Part shown: piece after piece, positions 8,354-16,617 of the stretch | Layout of the letters: each line of letters opens with the position of its first letter | Numbering within the stretch: position 1 is the first letter of the stretch | From: an uncultured Hungatella sp. | GTDB lineage: Bacteria; Bacillota; Clostridia; Lachnospirales; Lachnospiraceae | NCBI GenBank assembly: GCA_910588325.1 | Contig: CAJUPP010000018.1 | Span: 1 to 50,934 of the forward strand | Direction of reading: 5' to 3' | DNA length: 50,934 bases | Notes under the pieces: model-generated | What the model was told of the DNA's origin: nothing | The model's input: only the letters and a program-made list of their open reading frames with translations | Database searches by the model: none | Position numbers and translations under genes: made by a program

Positions 8354-10180
8354 TTATTTTTTCCTGAAAGTAGACGGCGATACGCCCTCATACAGCTTAA
8401 ATGTCCTGGAAAAATAATTCTCGCTGGCAAAGCCCGCCATGGCCGCCACCTCTTTAACGGAATGTGACGTGGTGAGAAGCAGCTCCTTGGCGCATTCCAG
8501 GCGCTTTGCCGTCAGATACTCTGCAAATCCCACGCCTACCTGATTCTTAAACAGACGGCTGAGGGTATAATTGGATATCCGGAACCGATCCGCCACCTGT
8601 ACCTGGCTTAAATCAGAATCTCGGTAGTGAAGCTCCAGATAAGCCAGAACCTCCTCCTTCATCTTCTTCTGCTGCTCCTCCTTAGGCGTGGGGATATCCG
8701 CGTCGCCTTTTGGCCTCTTATCGTTTTTCTTTTTCATCTGGCTTAAACAGGAACGGAAGCTTAACTGAATATTCTCCAGCTTGTCCACGGTTCTGCCTGT
8801 ATACAGCGCATATCCCGGCACATAATTCTCCTGAAGCCACCGGGCCAGTTCCTCCTGAAGCCCGGATATATTCTCTTCTTTTAAAAATGCGATTACCACG
8901 CTGTAATTCTCTTCCTGCCAGTCGGTTATGAAGATGCGGGCATCATGATGCTCCTTCACACGCTGGGTAAGCTTCTCCGCCTCGCTGTTTGTGAAGAAGT
9001 ATCCTCCTGCGAGAAACACACAGTAATGGCTGACCGCTTCCTCTATGCCCAGCCGCTTGATCCGCTCCTCTGATATGGGAACTCCGTATATCAGATGGTT
9101 GACCAGCAAATCCAGAATCAGCATCTCCTGTTCCCCGATCTTGGAGTCCTTGCCGTTTAACGTATTGCGGATCCGTTCAAATTCCCCGCCATCAGAATCG
9201 TCAATCTCACGGATCAGCTCATAAACTGGTTTATAGGATATGTACAACGCCACCACGCAGACAATCAGAAGGAAAAACACCGTACAAAGCAAAAGGATCC
9301 GAATGGTGACGGCCCAGTCAATGAGATCGTTCTGCATGGAATTCTGTGAAATGTAGGCTGTGACCGACAGCTGCCGGTAATTGCTCTTTATATTATACAG
9401 CACCTTCTGCTTTATTCCGGATATTCGTTTCCATGCATCGGACGCCAGCACCTCCCCGGCGTCTTTTTCAGGTATCTCACCCCATGCCAGCAGAACATCA
9501 CCGCTGTCTTTGTCCAGAAGATAATAGGCGATTCCCTCCCCTCCTACAATAGCCAGGGAATCACTGATATTTCTAGGGGACAGGACGTAAAAAATCATAA
9601 CCCTGTCATTGCTTTTGCCGATTCTGGTACAGACACCTGCCAGAAGGTTTCTGTTATAGATCTCCTCATCCCCTGTGGTATCAAACAAGATATTCCGTAT
9701 GGAATACCTCTCCTCCGAGAAAAGATCCCCGCATCCCGATTTCTCCCTGCTCTTTCCTGTATACTTATACAGGAAATGATCCAGAGTATAGGCATACTGG
9801 GGGGTAATTATCTTGTCAATATCATAGAAATAAATCCCCCACTCCACAACATCGCTTCGGGTATATTTCTTGCTCAGTTCATTGACCGTTACGTACAGCT
9901 GATATGCATCCTCTGTCAGGTTCTCTGCTCCCTTAAACAGCGTGCTGTCATATCTGCGGCTTTCCGCGCTGATCTCCGCCGCAAACCTTTCCAGATCCTG
10001 AATTTTTTGATCCAGCAGAGACGTATAGGTCAGCAGCGCATTCTCATAAAAGTCCTCATTGCCCTGCTCGATCTGGTCAAACGCATATCTCCAGAAAATC
10101 AGAAAAAACAGAAGGGCAGGAAAAAACAGCCCCAGCAGCATAACCTTGGACAAACGATACAAATATTTGCGCTTCTTCAT
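8354..10180 (-). CDS. Membrane-anchored AraC-family transcriptional regulator (YesN-like)
   Basis: A ~608-residue one-component regulator. A transmembrane helix lies at residues ~12-30 (LLGLFFPALLFFLIFW), an extracytoplasmic sensor region covers ~30-285, and a second helix follows (ILLLCTVFFLLIVCVVALYI). The C-terminal ~100 residues carry two AraC helix-turn-helix motifs, including FRISNYTLSRLFKNQVGVGF and the closing GFASENYFSRTFKLYEGVSP. Such proteins sense extracellular sugar and activate neighbouring transport operons. The ATG at 10180 is chosen; a TTG at 10189 is possible. It faces the same way as the permease operon and is separated from it by a terminator. The shared dyad suggests it also regulates itself. 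Confidence 0.9.
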   Translation of the reverse strand: MKKRKYLYRLSKVMLLGLFFPALLFFLIFWRYAFDQIEQGNEDFYENALLTYTSLLDQKIQDLERFAAEISAESRRYDSTLFKGAENLTEDAYQLYVTVNELSKKYTRSDVVEWGIYFYDIDKIITPQYAYTLDHFLYKYTGKSREKSGCGDLFSEERYSIRNILFDTTGDEEIYNRNLLAGVCTRIGKSNDRVMIFYVLSPRNISDSLAIVGGEGIAYYLLDKDSGDVLLAWGEIPEKDAGEVLASDAWKRISGIKQKVLYNIKSNYRQLSVTAYISQNSMQNDLIDWAVTIRILLLCTVFFLLIVCVVALYISYKPVYELIREIDDSDGGEFERIRNTLNGKDSKIGEQEMLILDLLVNHLIYGVPISEERIKRLGIEEAVSHYCVFLAGGYFFTNSEAEKLTQRVKEHHDARIFITDWQEENYSVVIAFLKEENISGLQEELARWLQENYVPGYALYTGRTVDKLENIQLSFRSCLSQMKKKNDKRPKGDADIPTPKEEQQKKMKEEVLAYLELHYRDSDLSQVQVADRFRISNYTLSRLFKNQVGVGFAEYLTAKRLECAKELLLTTSHSVKEVAAMAGFASENYFSRTFKLYEGVSPSTFRKK

Positions 10181-10237
10181 ACACCCCAACCACTCTCTAT
10201 AATACTAAGATAACTCCGCCTTCTCCTACTGATAATT

Positions 10238-10267
10238 ACTATAACATCTGCGGTTGAAGGCTTTCAA
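10238..10267 (-). promoter_or_regulatory. Promoter of AraC regulator gene
   Basis: Minus-strand TTGAAA (10267-10262), 18-bp spacer, TATAGT (10243-10238), about 57 bp before the start codon. The shared dyad lies 6 bp upstream of the -35. Confidence 0.65.
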
Positions 10268-10273
10268 GTGTAA

Positions 10274-10310
10274 TTTTTTGCATGGCAAATAATTGGGGGT
10301 TTCTGCAAAA
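10274..10310. promoter_or_regulatory. Candidate AraC-regulator operator, regulator promoter
   Basis: The plus strand reads TTTTTTGCA (10274-10282), 21 bp, then TGCAAAA (10304-10310) and AATTGAA. It matches the element at 8225-8262 in half-sites, spacing and distance to -35, so autoregulation is likely. Confidence 0.6.
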
Positions 10311-10605
10311 AATTGAAGTACCCTCGTTACGCTTTTGCTGGACTCAAAAAAGTGATAAAATTCTTGCTTCGCTGATTTATAATGACTCTTCCTCTACCGC
10401 ATAAAAATAGCGCCCGTTCACTGCATAAATGCAATAAACGGACGCATCCGACCTCTTTCTCGACAGGAGACAGCTTTCACAATCGTTTCCCTGCGGCAAG
10501 CCTCCTCCGATGAATTCATAGTTAGTAAATATACCATGAATGCAAGGTAATATCAATATCGTTTTTTATTTCATGTATCCCTCTGCCGCCCAGAACCACG
10601 GCACA
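10311..10605. other. Non-coding spacer upstream of regulator
   Basis: Apart from the terminator at 10402-10445 I see no gene, RNA gene or repeat here. No reading frame has a ribosome binding site. Confidence 0.6.
10402..10445 (-). terminator. Terminator downstream of cyclophilin gene
   Basis: On the minus strand GCGTCCGTT pairs with AACGGGCGC, with an inner TGCAT/ATGCA helix, followed by TATTTTTATG. It sits about 160 bp after the cyclophilin stop codon. Confidence 0.75.
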
Positions 10606-11124
10606 TCAGCACTTCTCCGGTTCCGGATATTCCTGTTCAAAGGTCTCCACAGTCATCGCCTTAATCTTCTGCTCCTTCATGGGACGATCGCTGTAGTCGG
10701 TTCTTACATCTGCAATCTTATTTACCACATCCATCCCCTCTGTCACCTTTCCAAAGGCAGCATAGGCGCCGTCTAAATGCGGCGCATCTTTATGCATGAT
10801 AAAAAACTGAGAACCTGCAGAATCAGGATCCATGGCTCTTGCCATAGAAAGCACGCCCTCCGTATGCTTTAAGGAGTTGTCAAAGCCGTTCTGTGAAAAC
10901 TCTCCTTTGATCGAATACCCCGGGCCTCCCATGCCGGTTCCGTCCGGGCATCCGCCCTGAATCATAAAACCATTGATCACACGGTGGAAAATCAGTCCGT
11001 CATAGAACCCGCTTTTTACCAGACTAATAAAATTATTGACTGTATTAGGCGCTGTTTCCGGATACAGTTCTGCCTGAATCTTATCCCCATTCAACATTTC
11101 AATAGTAACCACTGGATGTTTCAT
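10606..11124 (-). CDS. Cyclophilin-type peptidyl-prolyl cis-trans isomerase
   Basis: A 172-residue single-domain cyclophilin that catalyses proline isomerisation during protein folding. Diagnostic segments are NNFISLVKSGFYDGLIFHRVINGFMIQ(GG), in two parts, AGSQFFIMHKDAPHLDG and AAFGKVTEGMDVV; the catalytic Arg follows FH. There is no signal peptide, so it is cytoplasmic. AAAGGAG lies upstream of the ATG, and a promoter TAGACA-17-TAAAAT is at 11190-11162. It appears monocistronic with its own terminator. Length and motifs are normal for the PpiA/PpiB group. Confidence 0.93.
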   Translation of the reverse strand: MKHPVVTIEMLNGDKIQAELYPETAPNTVNNFISLVKSGFYDGLIFHRVINGFMIQGGCPDGTGMGGPGYSIKGEFSQNGFDNSLKHTEGVLSMARAMDPDSAGSQFFIMHKDAPHLDGAYAAFGKVTEGMDVVNKIADVRTDYSDRPMKEQKIKAMTVETFEQEYPEPEKC

Positions 11125-11161
11125 GACAAAAATCTCCTTTGCTTTTTCATCGTTTAGAGAT

Positions 11162-11190
11162 ATTTTATCAAAACAGGAAGTTGTTGTCTA
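11162..11190 (-). promoter_or_regulatory. Promoter of cyclophilin gene
   Basis: Minus-strand TAGACA (11190-11185), 17-bp spacer, TAAAAT (11167-11162), about 38 bp before the ATG. Confidence 0.6.
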
Positions 11191-11296
11191 CTGTTTTTCT
11201 TTCATGAGCCAATACAGTTATGGGGCCAAAGCATATGCCCCATCGCCGCAGGCGATTTCAAACGGGAAGCCTGCCCCAATGCCATCTCTTCCATAT

Positions 11297-12073
11297 TTAT
11301 GGAAGAAGTTCAAAATCCACACAGATATTGGCCGTAATCTTCATCTGCCCGGGCATAACCCCCATTTCGGCCGCCCCTGCTGCTGCCTCCGTATCCATCA
11401 TCTTCATGCTCCGCTGATTGATTCCTGATGAAGCATATCTTCCATACTGTCCGTCATTGTACTCTTCCACCTTAAGAACCTTTCCCAGCTGCCGCCCGTC
11501 TGCCTCCGCGATGGCCTCTGCCTTTCCTCTGGCCAGCTCCACCGCCTTTTTTAATGCCTCCTCGTAAGCCTGGTCATAGGTGCTGGAAAAATATGTGACG
11601 TTCTGAATCTCATTGGCTCCGCTTTCCACGGTCTTAGACAGCAGATTTCCCACATCATCGATTGGCACGTCTGTCACTGTCACCTGTGTATCCATCTGAT
11701 AGCCGATGAGCTGCTGACGGTTTCCGCTCCAGTCATACCTGGGTTCCAGAGAAAAGCCTGTGGTTTTTATGGATTTATCCTCATATCCTTGTTCCTTTAA
11801 AAACGCCAGAACCTGATTAAGGGCCTCTGTATTCTTCTGCTGACAGGCAGAGGCATCCTCGTCCTCCGTGGTAATACCATAGATAATCTCTGCCATATCC
11901 GGTGTCACCTCCACGCTCTCGCTGCTATTTATGGTTACCTTCCCCTCATCTCCCACATCTACATTCTCTACCCGAATCACATTGGGCACACTGGTGCTTA
12001 CCTGAGGGGTGCAGGCCGAAAGAATCACTGCCATCCCCATACATCCTGCCGCCAGACCATACATTTTTTTCAT
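11297..12073 (-). CDS. SIMPL-domain (DUF541) lipoprotein
   Basis: A 258-residue predicted lipoprotein. The N-terminus MKKMYGLAAGCMGMAVILSAC is a signal peptide ending in the lipobox LSAC at Cys21. The body is a SIMPL/DUF541 domain (INSSESVEVTPDMAEIIYG near the start, then paired helices and EGSRQ-like surface segments). Related periplasmic or surface proteins have been linked to stress tolerance, but the biochemical role is unknown. AGGAGAATTGTT precedes the ATG. It is divergent from the hemerythrin gene, with an inverted repeat between them. A short TTCCATA/TATGGAA hairpin overlaps its stop codon. Confidence 0.85.
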   Translation of the reverse strand: MKKMYGLAAGCMGMAVILSACTPQVSTSVPNVIRVENVDVGDEGKVTINSSESVEVTPDMAEIIYGITTEDEDASACQQKNTEALNQVLAFLKEQGYEDKSIKTTGFSLEPRYDWSGNRQQLIGYQMDTQVTVTDVPIDDVGNLLSKTVESGANEIQNVTYFSSTYDQAYEEALKKAVELARGKAEAIAEADGRQLGKVLKVEEYNDGQYGRYASSGINQRSMKMMDTEAAAGAAEMGVMPGQMKITANICVDFELLP

Positions 12074-12147
12074 AACAATTCTCCTCTCACTCTTTATGGG
12101 GAGAGTATACCAGAAAATGATTCGTTTACCTTATCTTTTCTCTTAAT

Positions 12148-12180
12148 GTTTCGTAACGAATTTCTTCCATTTTACGAAAC
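12148..12180. promoter_or_regulatory. Inverted repeat between divergent genes
   Basis: GTTTCGTAA (12148-12156) and TTACGAAAC (12172-12180) are perfect 9-bp arms 15 bp apart. The left arm continues as the small palindrome TTCGTAACGAA. It lies upstream of the SIMPL gene's -10-like TATACT and could bind a regulator of either gene. Confidence 0.45.
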
Positions 12181-12221
12181 TTTTTCTGACAATTTCAGGA
12201 AGTTTTCAGGGTCTTAAAAAG

Positions 12222-12250
12222 TAGACAAACAGAAATCTGACTGCTATAAT
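12222..12250 (+). promoter_or_regulatory. Promoter of hemerythrin gene
   Basis: TAGACA (12222-12227), 17-bp spacer, TATAAT (12245-12250). The predicted transcript starts about 55 bp before the GTG start. Confidence 0.7.
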
Positions 12251-12313
12251 AAAGAACGAAAAAACAGGTACATAATTTATATACAAAAAATCTAAGGGGG
12301 CAAATGATCTGTT

Positions 12314-13225
12314 GTGGAAAAGCTGTTATGGAATGAAAAGCTTAATATCGGCGTTGAGATAGTAGATAAGGCCCACGCCAACCTTTTCCGGATTGTAGGA
12401 AAACTGATTGAACTGGTTAATAGTGACTCTAATTACCAGAATGCCTGTAAGGAGGGCATCAAATATCTGGAAGATTACTCCATAAAACATTTTGCAGAGG
12501 AAGAAGCCTACATGCGTTCCATCCGGTATTCCGGTTATGCAAAGCATAAGGAAATCCATGATATATTCAGGGATCAGACTCTGGTTTCTCTTAAAAAGAC
12601 TCTGGAGCTGTCGGATTATTCTCTGACAGCAGTACATCGCTTTTTAAATACCATGCTGGGCTGGCTCACCGGTCATATCATGACGGAGGACCAGATGATA
12701 TCAGGGGTTCCGTATAAACCAAACCTTTATGACTATTCCACCCGGGTATCGGTTGCGGCCCAAGCCGTAAGCCAGGCTATGAAAGACTTGTTCCATTTGG
12801 ATACTGCTCTGGTGGACGATAATTACTATGGACAGTATCTGGACATGGGATTCTACTGCCGTTTAGGCTATGATATGGATGACGGAGGAAAGGTACTCAT
12901 ACTTATGGGTGCGGAGGACAAATTGATCCGCCGCGGCGTGGGGCTGATCTACGGCATGCAGACCATGCGGGATACGGAGATGGTACATGAGGTGGCTCTG
13001 CAGATCTTTGAGCAGTTCCTCCGCCATATGGGCAGTCTGTTCCGGTCCGATACCACATACAGCCTGCACAGAGAAGAATTGTTAACCAGCGACGAATTCC
13101 GATCTGATTTTGCCACAAGATATCCTTACAGCATGCTGTTCGAAACACGGCTGGGCCGTTTTCTATTCTGTTCCCGCAAATGGAAGCCCAAGAGAAGGAA
13201 GGTCTCAAGAATTCAGGAATCGTGA
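12314..13225 (+). CDS. Bacteriohemerythrin with C-terminal CheX-like domain
   Basis: A 303-residue protein. Residues 1-~130 form a hemerythrin with a complete di-iron ligand set: His21, His59, Glu63, His78, His82, His121 and Asp126. It should bind O2 or NO reversibly, as a sensor or scavenger in an anaerobe. Residues ~145-285 resemble the CheX/CheC fold (GGKVLILMGAEDKLIRRG and a helix pair), which is tentative. The start must be GTG 12314: an in-frame stop lies at 12305 and the motif begins immediately. The AAGGGGG at 12293-12299 is 14 bases away and better placed for an out-of-frame ATG at 12304 encoding ten residues. It has its own promoter. Confidence 0.8.
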   Translation: MEKLLWNEKLNIGVEIVDKAHANLFRIVGKLIELVNSDSNYQNACKEGIKYLEDYSIKHFAEEEAYMRSIRYSGYAKHKEIHDIFRDQTLVSLKKTLELSDYSLTAVHRFLNTMLGWLTGHIMTEDQMISGVPYKPNLYDYSTRVSVAAQAVSQAMKDLFHLDTALVDDNYYGQYLDMGFYCRLGYDMDDGGKVLILMGAEDKLIRRGVGLIYGMQTMRDTEMVHEVALQIFEQFLRHMGSLFRSDTTYSLHREELLTSDEFRSDFATRYPYSMLFETRLGRFLFCSRKWKPKRRKVSRIQES

Positions 13226-13260
13226 CCGGACAAACTCTGCTATTTTTGTCATCCGTGCAT

Positions 13261-13321
13261 CTGCAAAGCGATTGTGCGGCAGACTTCTGTGTCCGGCTTT
13301 GCAGAGAAAACTTTCTTTTTT
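13261..13321 (+). terminator. Possible terminator of hemerythrin gene
   Basis: CTGCAAAGC (13261-13269) pairs with GCTTTGCAG (13296-13304) around a 26-nt loop; a T-rich stretch TTTCTTTTTTC follows after a short gap. Confidence 0.45.
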
Positions 13322-13359
13322 CACTGTACCATTTTAAACCTTTAAATCTTTAACGTGTC

Positions 13360-13388
13360 TTGATATTTATGTATGATTGTGGTATATT
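13360..13388 (+). promoter_or_regulatory. Promoter of hydrolase/ATP-grasp cluster
   Basis: TTGATA (13360-13365), 17-bp spacer, TATATT (13383-13388), 26 bp before the first ATG of the cluster. Confidence 0.7.
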
Positions 13389-13414
13389 AAATCAATATTA
13401 CGGAGGAACTATTT

Positions 13415-14179
13415 ATGGTAAAAGTATGGAATATCACCATTCCGGAGCTGACAGGCAGTGAAACCAGGCGTGCCTACATTTATCTTCCAGAATCTTATGA
13501 GTATGAACCTGACAGGCGTTACCCTGTTTTATACATGTTTGACGGACACAATGTTTTCTTTGATGATCATGCCACTTACGGCAAAAGCTGGGGGATGGAG
13601 GAATACATGGACTTTACCGGTACTCCTTTAATCATCGCCGCCGTGGAGTGCAATCACAGTCCGGATAATGGCCGCCTGAGGGAGTATTCCCCTTACTCCT
13701 TTAAAGACAGCCGGTTTGGAGCTATTACAGGCCGCGGAAAAACGACTATGAGATGGTTGATCCGCACCTTTAAGCGGCAGGTTGACCGCCGTTACCGCAC
13801 CATTCCGGACAGAGAACATACCTTTATCGCCGGCAGCTCCATGGGCGGTCTTATGAGCCTGTTTGCACTGATTCAGTATAACCGTTATTTTTCCCGGGCA
13901 GCCGCGCTCTCTCCGTCTCTGTGGGTAGCCCCGGACAAGCTGGAGCATCTGATCTCTCAGGCTGCTCTGGCGCCTGATACAATCCTGTACATGGATTACG
14001 GTGCCAAAGAGTTTTCCAACCACGGGAAGATGGAACGGCAGTTCTCCCGAATCGGCTATGCTCTTTTAAACCGTCATGTGCTTTTGAGTTTAAGGATCGT
14101 ACCGGAAGGAACCCACTGTGAAGCCAGCTGGGAGAAGCAGGTTCCTTTCTTTATCAATACTCTGATGTATGATATCTGA
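13415..14179 (+). CDS. Alpha/beta-hydrolase esterase (esterase D-like)
   Basis: A 254-residue cytoplasmic alpha/beta hydrolase. Strand-turn PVLYMFDGHNVFFDD is typical of the EstD/Fes-like family. The nucleophile elbow is GSSMGG with Ser142, an acid is expected after AALSPSLWV, and the catalytic His lies in EGTHCEASW near the C-terminus. Substrates in the family include acylated sugars, siderophore esters and S-formylglutathione; none can be assigned here. CGGAGG lies upstream of the ATG. It is first in a same-strand set with a second hydrolase and an ATP-grasp protein, suggesting a shared pathway. Confidence 0.85.
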   Translation: MVKVWNITIPELTGSETRRAYIYLPESYEYEPDRRYPVLYMFDGHNVFFDDHATYGKSWGMEEYMDFTGTPLIIAAVECNHSPDNGRLREYSPYSFKDSRFGAITGRGKTTMRWLIRTFKRQVDRRYRTIPDREHTFIAGSSMGGLMSLFALIQYNRYFSRAAALSPSLWVAPDKLEHLISQAALAPDTILYMDYGAKEFSNHGKMERQFSRIGYALLNRHVLLSLRIVPEGTHCEASWEKQVPFFINTLMYDI

Positions 14180-14217
14180 CCGGCGGCCTCCCATAAGGTC
14201 AGGTTTTTGTCCCATTC

Positions 14218-14291
14218 GGTAACAGTTCAGATGCTCTGAACCGTTACCACATCCGGCCATTTAAAATCGTCTGCGGCAGTGGGCCGGATGC
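14218..14291 (+). repeat. Tandem hairpins in hydrolase intergenic spacer
   Basis: Arms GGTAACAGTTCAGA and TCTGAACCGTTACC (14218-14248) enclose a 3-nt loop. A second pair, CATCCGGCC and GGCCGGATG (about 14251-14290), follows at once. Neither has a T-run, so they look more like mRNA stability or processing structures than a terminator. Confidence 0.45.
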
Positions 14292-14338
14292 TCACCGCCG
14301 CTGCAGGCAAATTTATCTTGAAAAAGGAGAAAGCATTT

Positions 14339-15097
14339 ATGGAAACTCAATATTTTAAGCAATACAGTCCGGCACTTTCCAGAGATATGGAGTGCAAGGT
14401 CTATGGACACGCAGGCAGGCCTGTTCTGTATATCCCCTGTCAGAACGGGCGTTTTTTTGACTTTGAAAATTTCCGTATGACCGATGTGTGGGCTCCCTGG
14501 ATTGATTCGGGACAGGTCATGGTCTTTTCCATTGACACCATGGATGAAGAAACCTGGTCCAACAAATCCGGTGATCCTTACTGGAGAATCCGCCGTCACG
14601 AACAGTGGAATCATTTTATTGTTGATGAGATGGCCTCTTTCATTCGAACAATGGTGAATGAGAGAAACGGATGGGAAGGCTATCCTGGCATTATTGCCTT
14701 TGGCTGCAGCTTAGGCGCCACCCATGCTGCCAATCTGTATTTCCAGCATCCGGATATCTTTGACGGACTTCTGGCTTTAAGCGGTATCTACACCGCAGAC
14801 TACGGCTTTGACGGGTATATGGATGAACTGGTTTACTTGAATTCTCCGGTCCATTACCTTCCCAATATGCCGGAGAACCACCCCTATATGGACATGTACC
14901 GCAACAACAAAGCAGTCATCTGTGTAGGCCAGGGCCCATGGGAAATCCCGGATACTACCAGACAGCTCCAGGGAATCCTGAAGGACAAAGGGATTCCAGT
15001 GTGGGTGGATTTCTGGGGCTATGACTGTGCCCATGACTGGGACTGGTGGTATAAGCAAGTTACCTATTTTGTACCTTATCTGCTAGATCGTGTTTGA
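14339..15097 (+). CDS. Second alpha/beta hydrolase (COG4947-like esterase)
   Basis: A 252-residue hydrolase. The nucleophile elbow is GCSLGA with Ser124, flanked by HAANLYFQHPDIFDGLLALSG; the C-terminal CAHDWDWWYKQV supplies the likely catalytic His. The HDW-x-WW ending resembles the COG4947 putative esterase group. The ATG at 14339 is chosen because AAAGGAG lies just upstream and the protein begins at a typical first strand; an upstream in-frame start at 14279 is less likely. It is unlike the first hydrolase in sequence, so the pair is not a simple duplication. The ATP-grasp gene follows after 122 bp. Confidence 0.82.
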   Translation: METQYFKQYSPALSRDMECKVYGHAGRPVLYIPCQNGRFFDFENFRMTDVWAPWIDSGQVMVFSIDTMDEETWSNKSGDPYWRIRRHEQWNHFIVDEMASFIRTMVNERNGWEGYPGIIAFGCSLGATHAANLYFQHPDIFDGLLALSGIYTADYGFDGYMDELVYLNSPVHYLPNMPENHPYMDMYRNNKAVICVGQGPWEIPDTTRQLQGILKDKGIPVWVDFWGYDCAHDWDWWYKQVTYFVPYLLDRV

Positions 15098-15219
15098 AAA
15101 TTGCTTTCCGTCAGATATACGTCACAATTTGTGGGAGATTGGGGGCGAATGAGGGCCAAATTTCCTGCAAAGCAGGGTGTGCAGATGAATCATAAAAATG
15201 CAAAAGAAGGAGCAAGAGT

Positions 15220-16437
15220 ATGAAGAATGTTATTTTTATTTCCCCCAATTTTCCCACCAACTACTGGCAGTTCTGTAAAGAACTTAAGAATAACGGGATG
15301 AATGTACTGGGAATCGGCGACCAGCCCTATGATGAGTTGACCCAGGATTTAAAAAACAGTTTGAATGAATACTACAAAGTGGACAGCCTGGAAAACGAAG
15401 ACCAGGTATACCGCGCCGTGGCCTTTTTCATCTTCAAGCACGGACGCATCGACTGGCTGGAATCCAACAATGAATACTGGCTGGAACGGGATGCCAGACT
15501 GCGGACCGATTTCAATATTACCTCCGGTTTCCACACAGAGGATATTCCCAAAGCCAAATACAAATCCAGAATGAAAGAATATTACACGAAGGCCAAAATC
15601 CCTGTGGCCCGTTACCATCTGGTAGATACTCTTGAGAACTGTCAGGCATTTATAAAGGAGGTCGGCTACCCGGTGGTAACCAAACCGGACAACGGCGTAG
15701 GCGCCTCCCATACATACAAGCTTTCCAATGATGAGGAATTAAAGAAATTTTTTGCGGAGAAAGGGGATTACATTCCGTATATAATGGAAGAGTTTATCGA
15801 CGCGGAGGTCAATTCCTATGATGCCGTCATAGATTCCAAAGGAGAGCCTATGTTTGAGACCGGAAATGTAACTCCCAACTCTATTATGGATATCGTAAAT
15901 AACTCCGATAACTCCATCTACTATATTGTAAAGGAACTGCCGGAGGATACGAAGGCTGCGGGACGTGCTGCCGTGAAAAGCTTCGGCGTAAAAAGCCGTT
16001 TTATTCATTTTGAGTTCTTCCGTCTTTTAAGCGACCACAAACACCTGGGCAAGAAGGGCGATGTGATTGCCCTGGAGGTCAATATGCGCCCCTGTGGCGG
16101 CTTTACGCCTGATATGATCAACTTTGCCCACAGCACCAACGTATATAAAATCTGGGCTGATATGATTGCTTTTGACAAATCCACCATGCCAGTAGGCAAA
16201 CATGCCTATTGCGCCTTCGCCGGACTGCGGGACGGCAAGAATTTTGTCATGAGCCATGAGGATATTATGAAAAAATATGGTCCCAACATGAAGATGGTAG
16301 AGCGGATTCCGGATGTACTTTCCGATGCCATGGGAAATCAGATGTATGTGGCCACCTTTGATACCAAGAAGGAGTTAGACAGCTTCTATAAAAATGTATT
16401 AAAATGCAAATCTGTCAAAGCCGGCAGTAAAAAGTAA
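15220..16437 (+). CDS. ATP-grasp ligase-like protein
   Basis: A 405-residue protein with a pre-ATP-grasp Rossmann-like region (MKNVIFISPNFPTNYW) and an ATP-grasp domain from ~residue 110: the nucleotide-binding lysine strand YPVVTKPDNGVGASHTYKL, hinge YIMEEFIDAEVNSYDAVID and metal ligands in ALEVNMRPCGG. It resembles carbamoyl-phosphate-synthase-like amide or carboxylate ligases and should join a carboxylate to an amine or other nucleophile using ATP. The product is unknown. GAAGGAG precedes the ATG. It is last in the run with two hydrolases; a perfect terminator follows. Confidence 0.85.
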   Translation: MKNVIFISPNFPTNYWQFCKELKNNGMNVLGIGDQPYDELTQDLKNSLNEYYKVDSLENEDQVYRAVAFFIFKHGRIDWLESNNEYWLERDARLRTDFNITSGFHTEDIPKAKYKSRMKEYYTKAKIPVARYHLVDTLENCQAFIKEVGYPVVTKPDNGVGASHTYKLSNDEELKKFFAEKGDYIPYIMEEFIDAEVNSYDAVIDSKGEPMFETGNVTPNSIMDIVNNSDNSIYYIVKELPEDTKAAGRAAVKSFGVKSRFIHFEFFRLLSDHKHLGKKGDVIALEVNMRPCGGFTPDMINFAHSTNVYKIWADMIAFDKSTMPVGKHAYCAFAGLRDGKNFVMSHEDIMKKYGPNMKMVERIPDVLSDAMGNQMYVATFDTKKELDSFYKNVLKCKSVKAGSKK

Positions 16438-16499
16438 CAGAATACATAACCCAATCAGGCGTTTCTCTTCTATCACGAAAAAACGGCAGTTAATTAAAA

Positions 16500-16542
16500 G
16501 GTATGCCGCAGGAGTGTTATACACTCCTGCGGCATACCTTTT
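16500..16542. terminator. Strong bidirectional terminator
   Basis: A perfect 18-bp stem (16500-16517 with 16521-16538) and a 3-nt loop, with TTTT on the plus side and TTTTAATTAA on the minus side. It ends both the ATP-grasp cluster and the convergent CLC gene. Confidence 0.93.
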
Positions 16543-16617
16543 AGAAACGCTGCATGAAATCCCTCTCTTCAGAATGAGAAAAAGGCTGCCTCTCCTGACA
16601 GACTCTTAGTAAAAATC

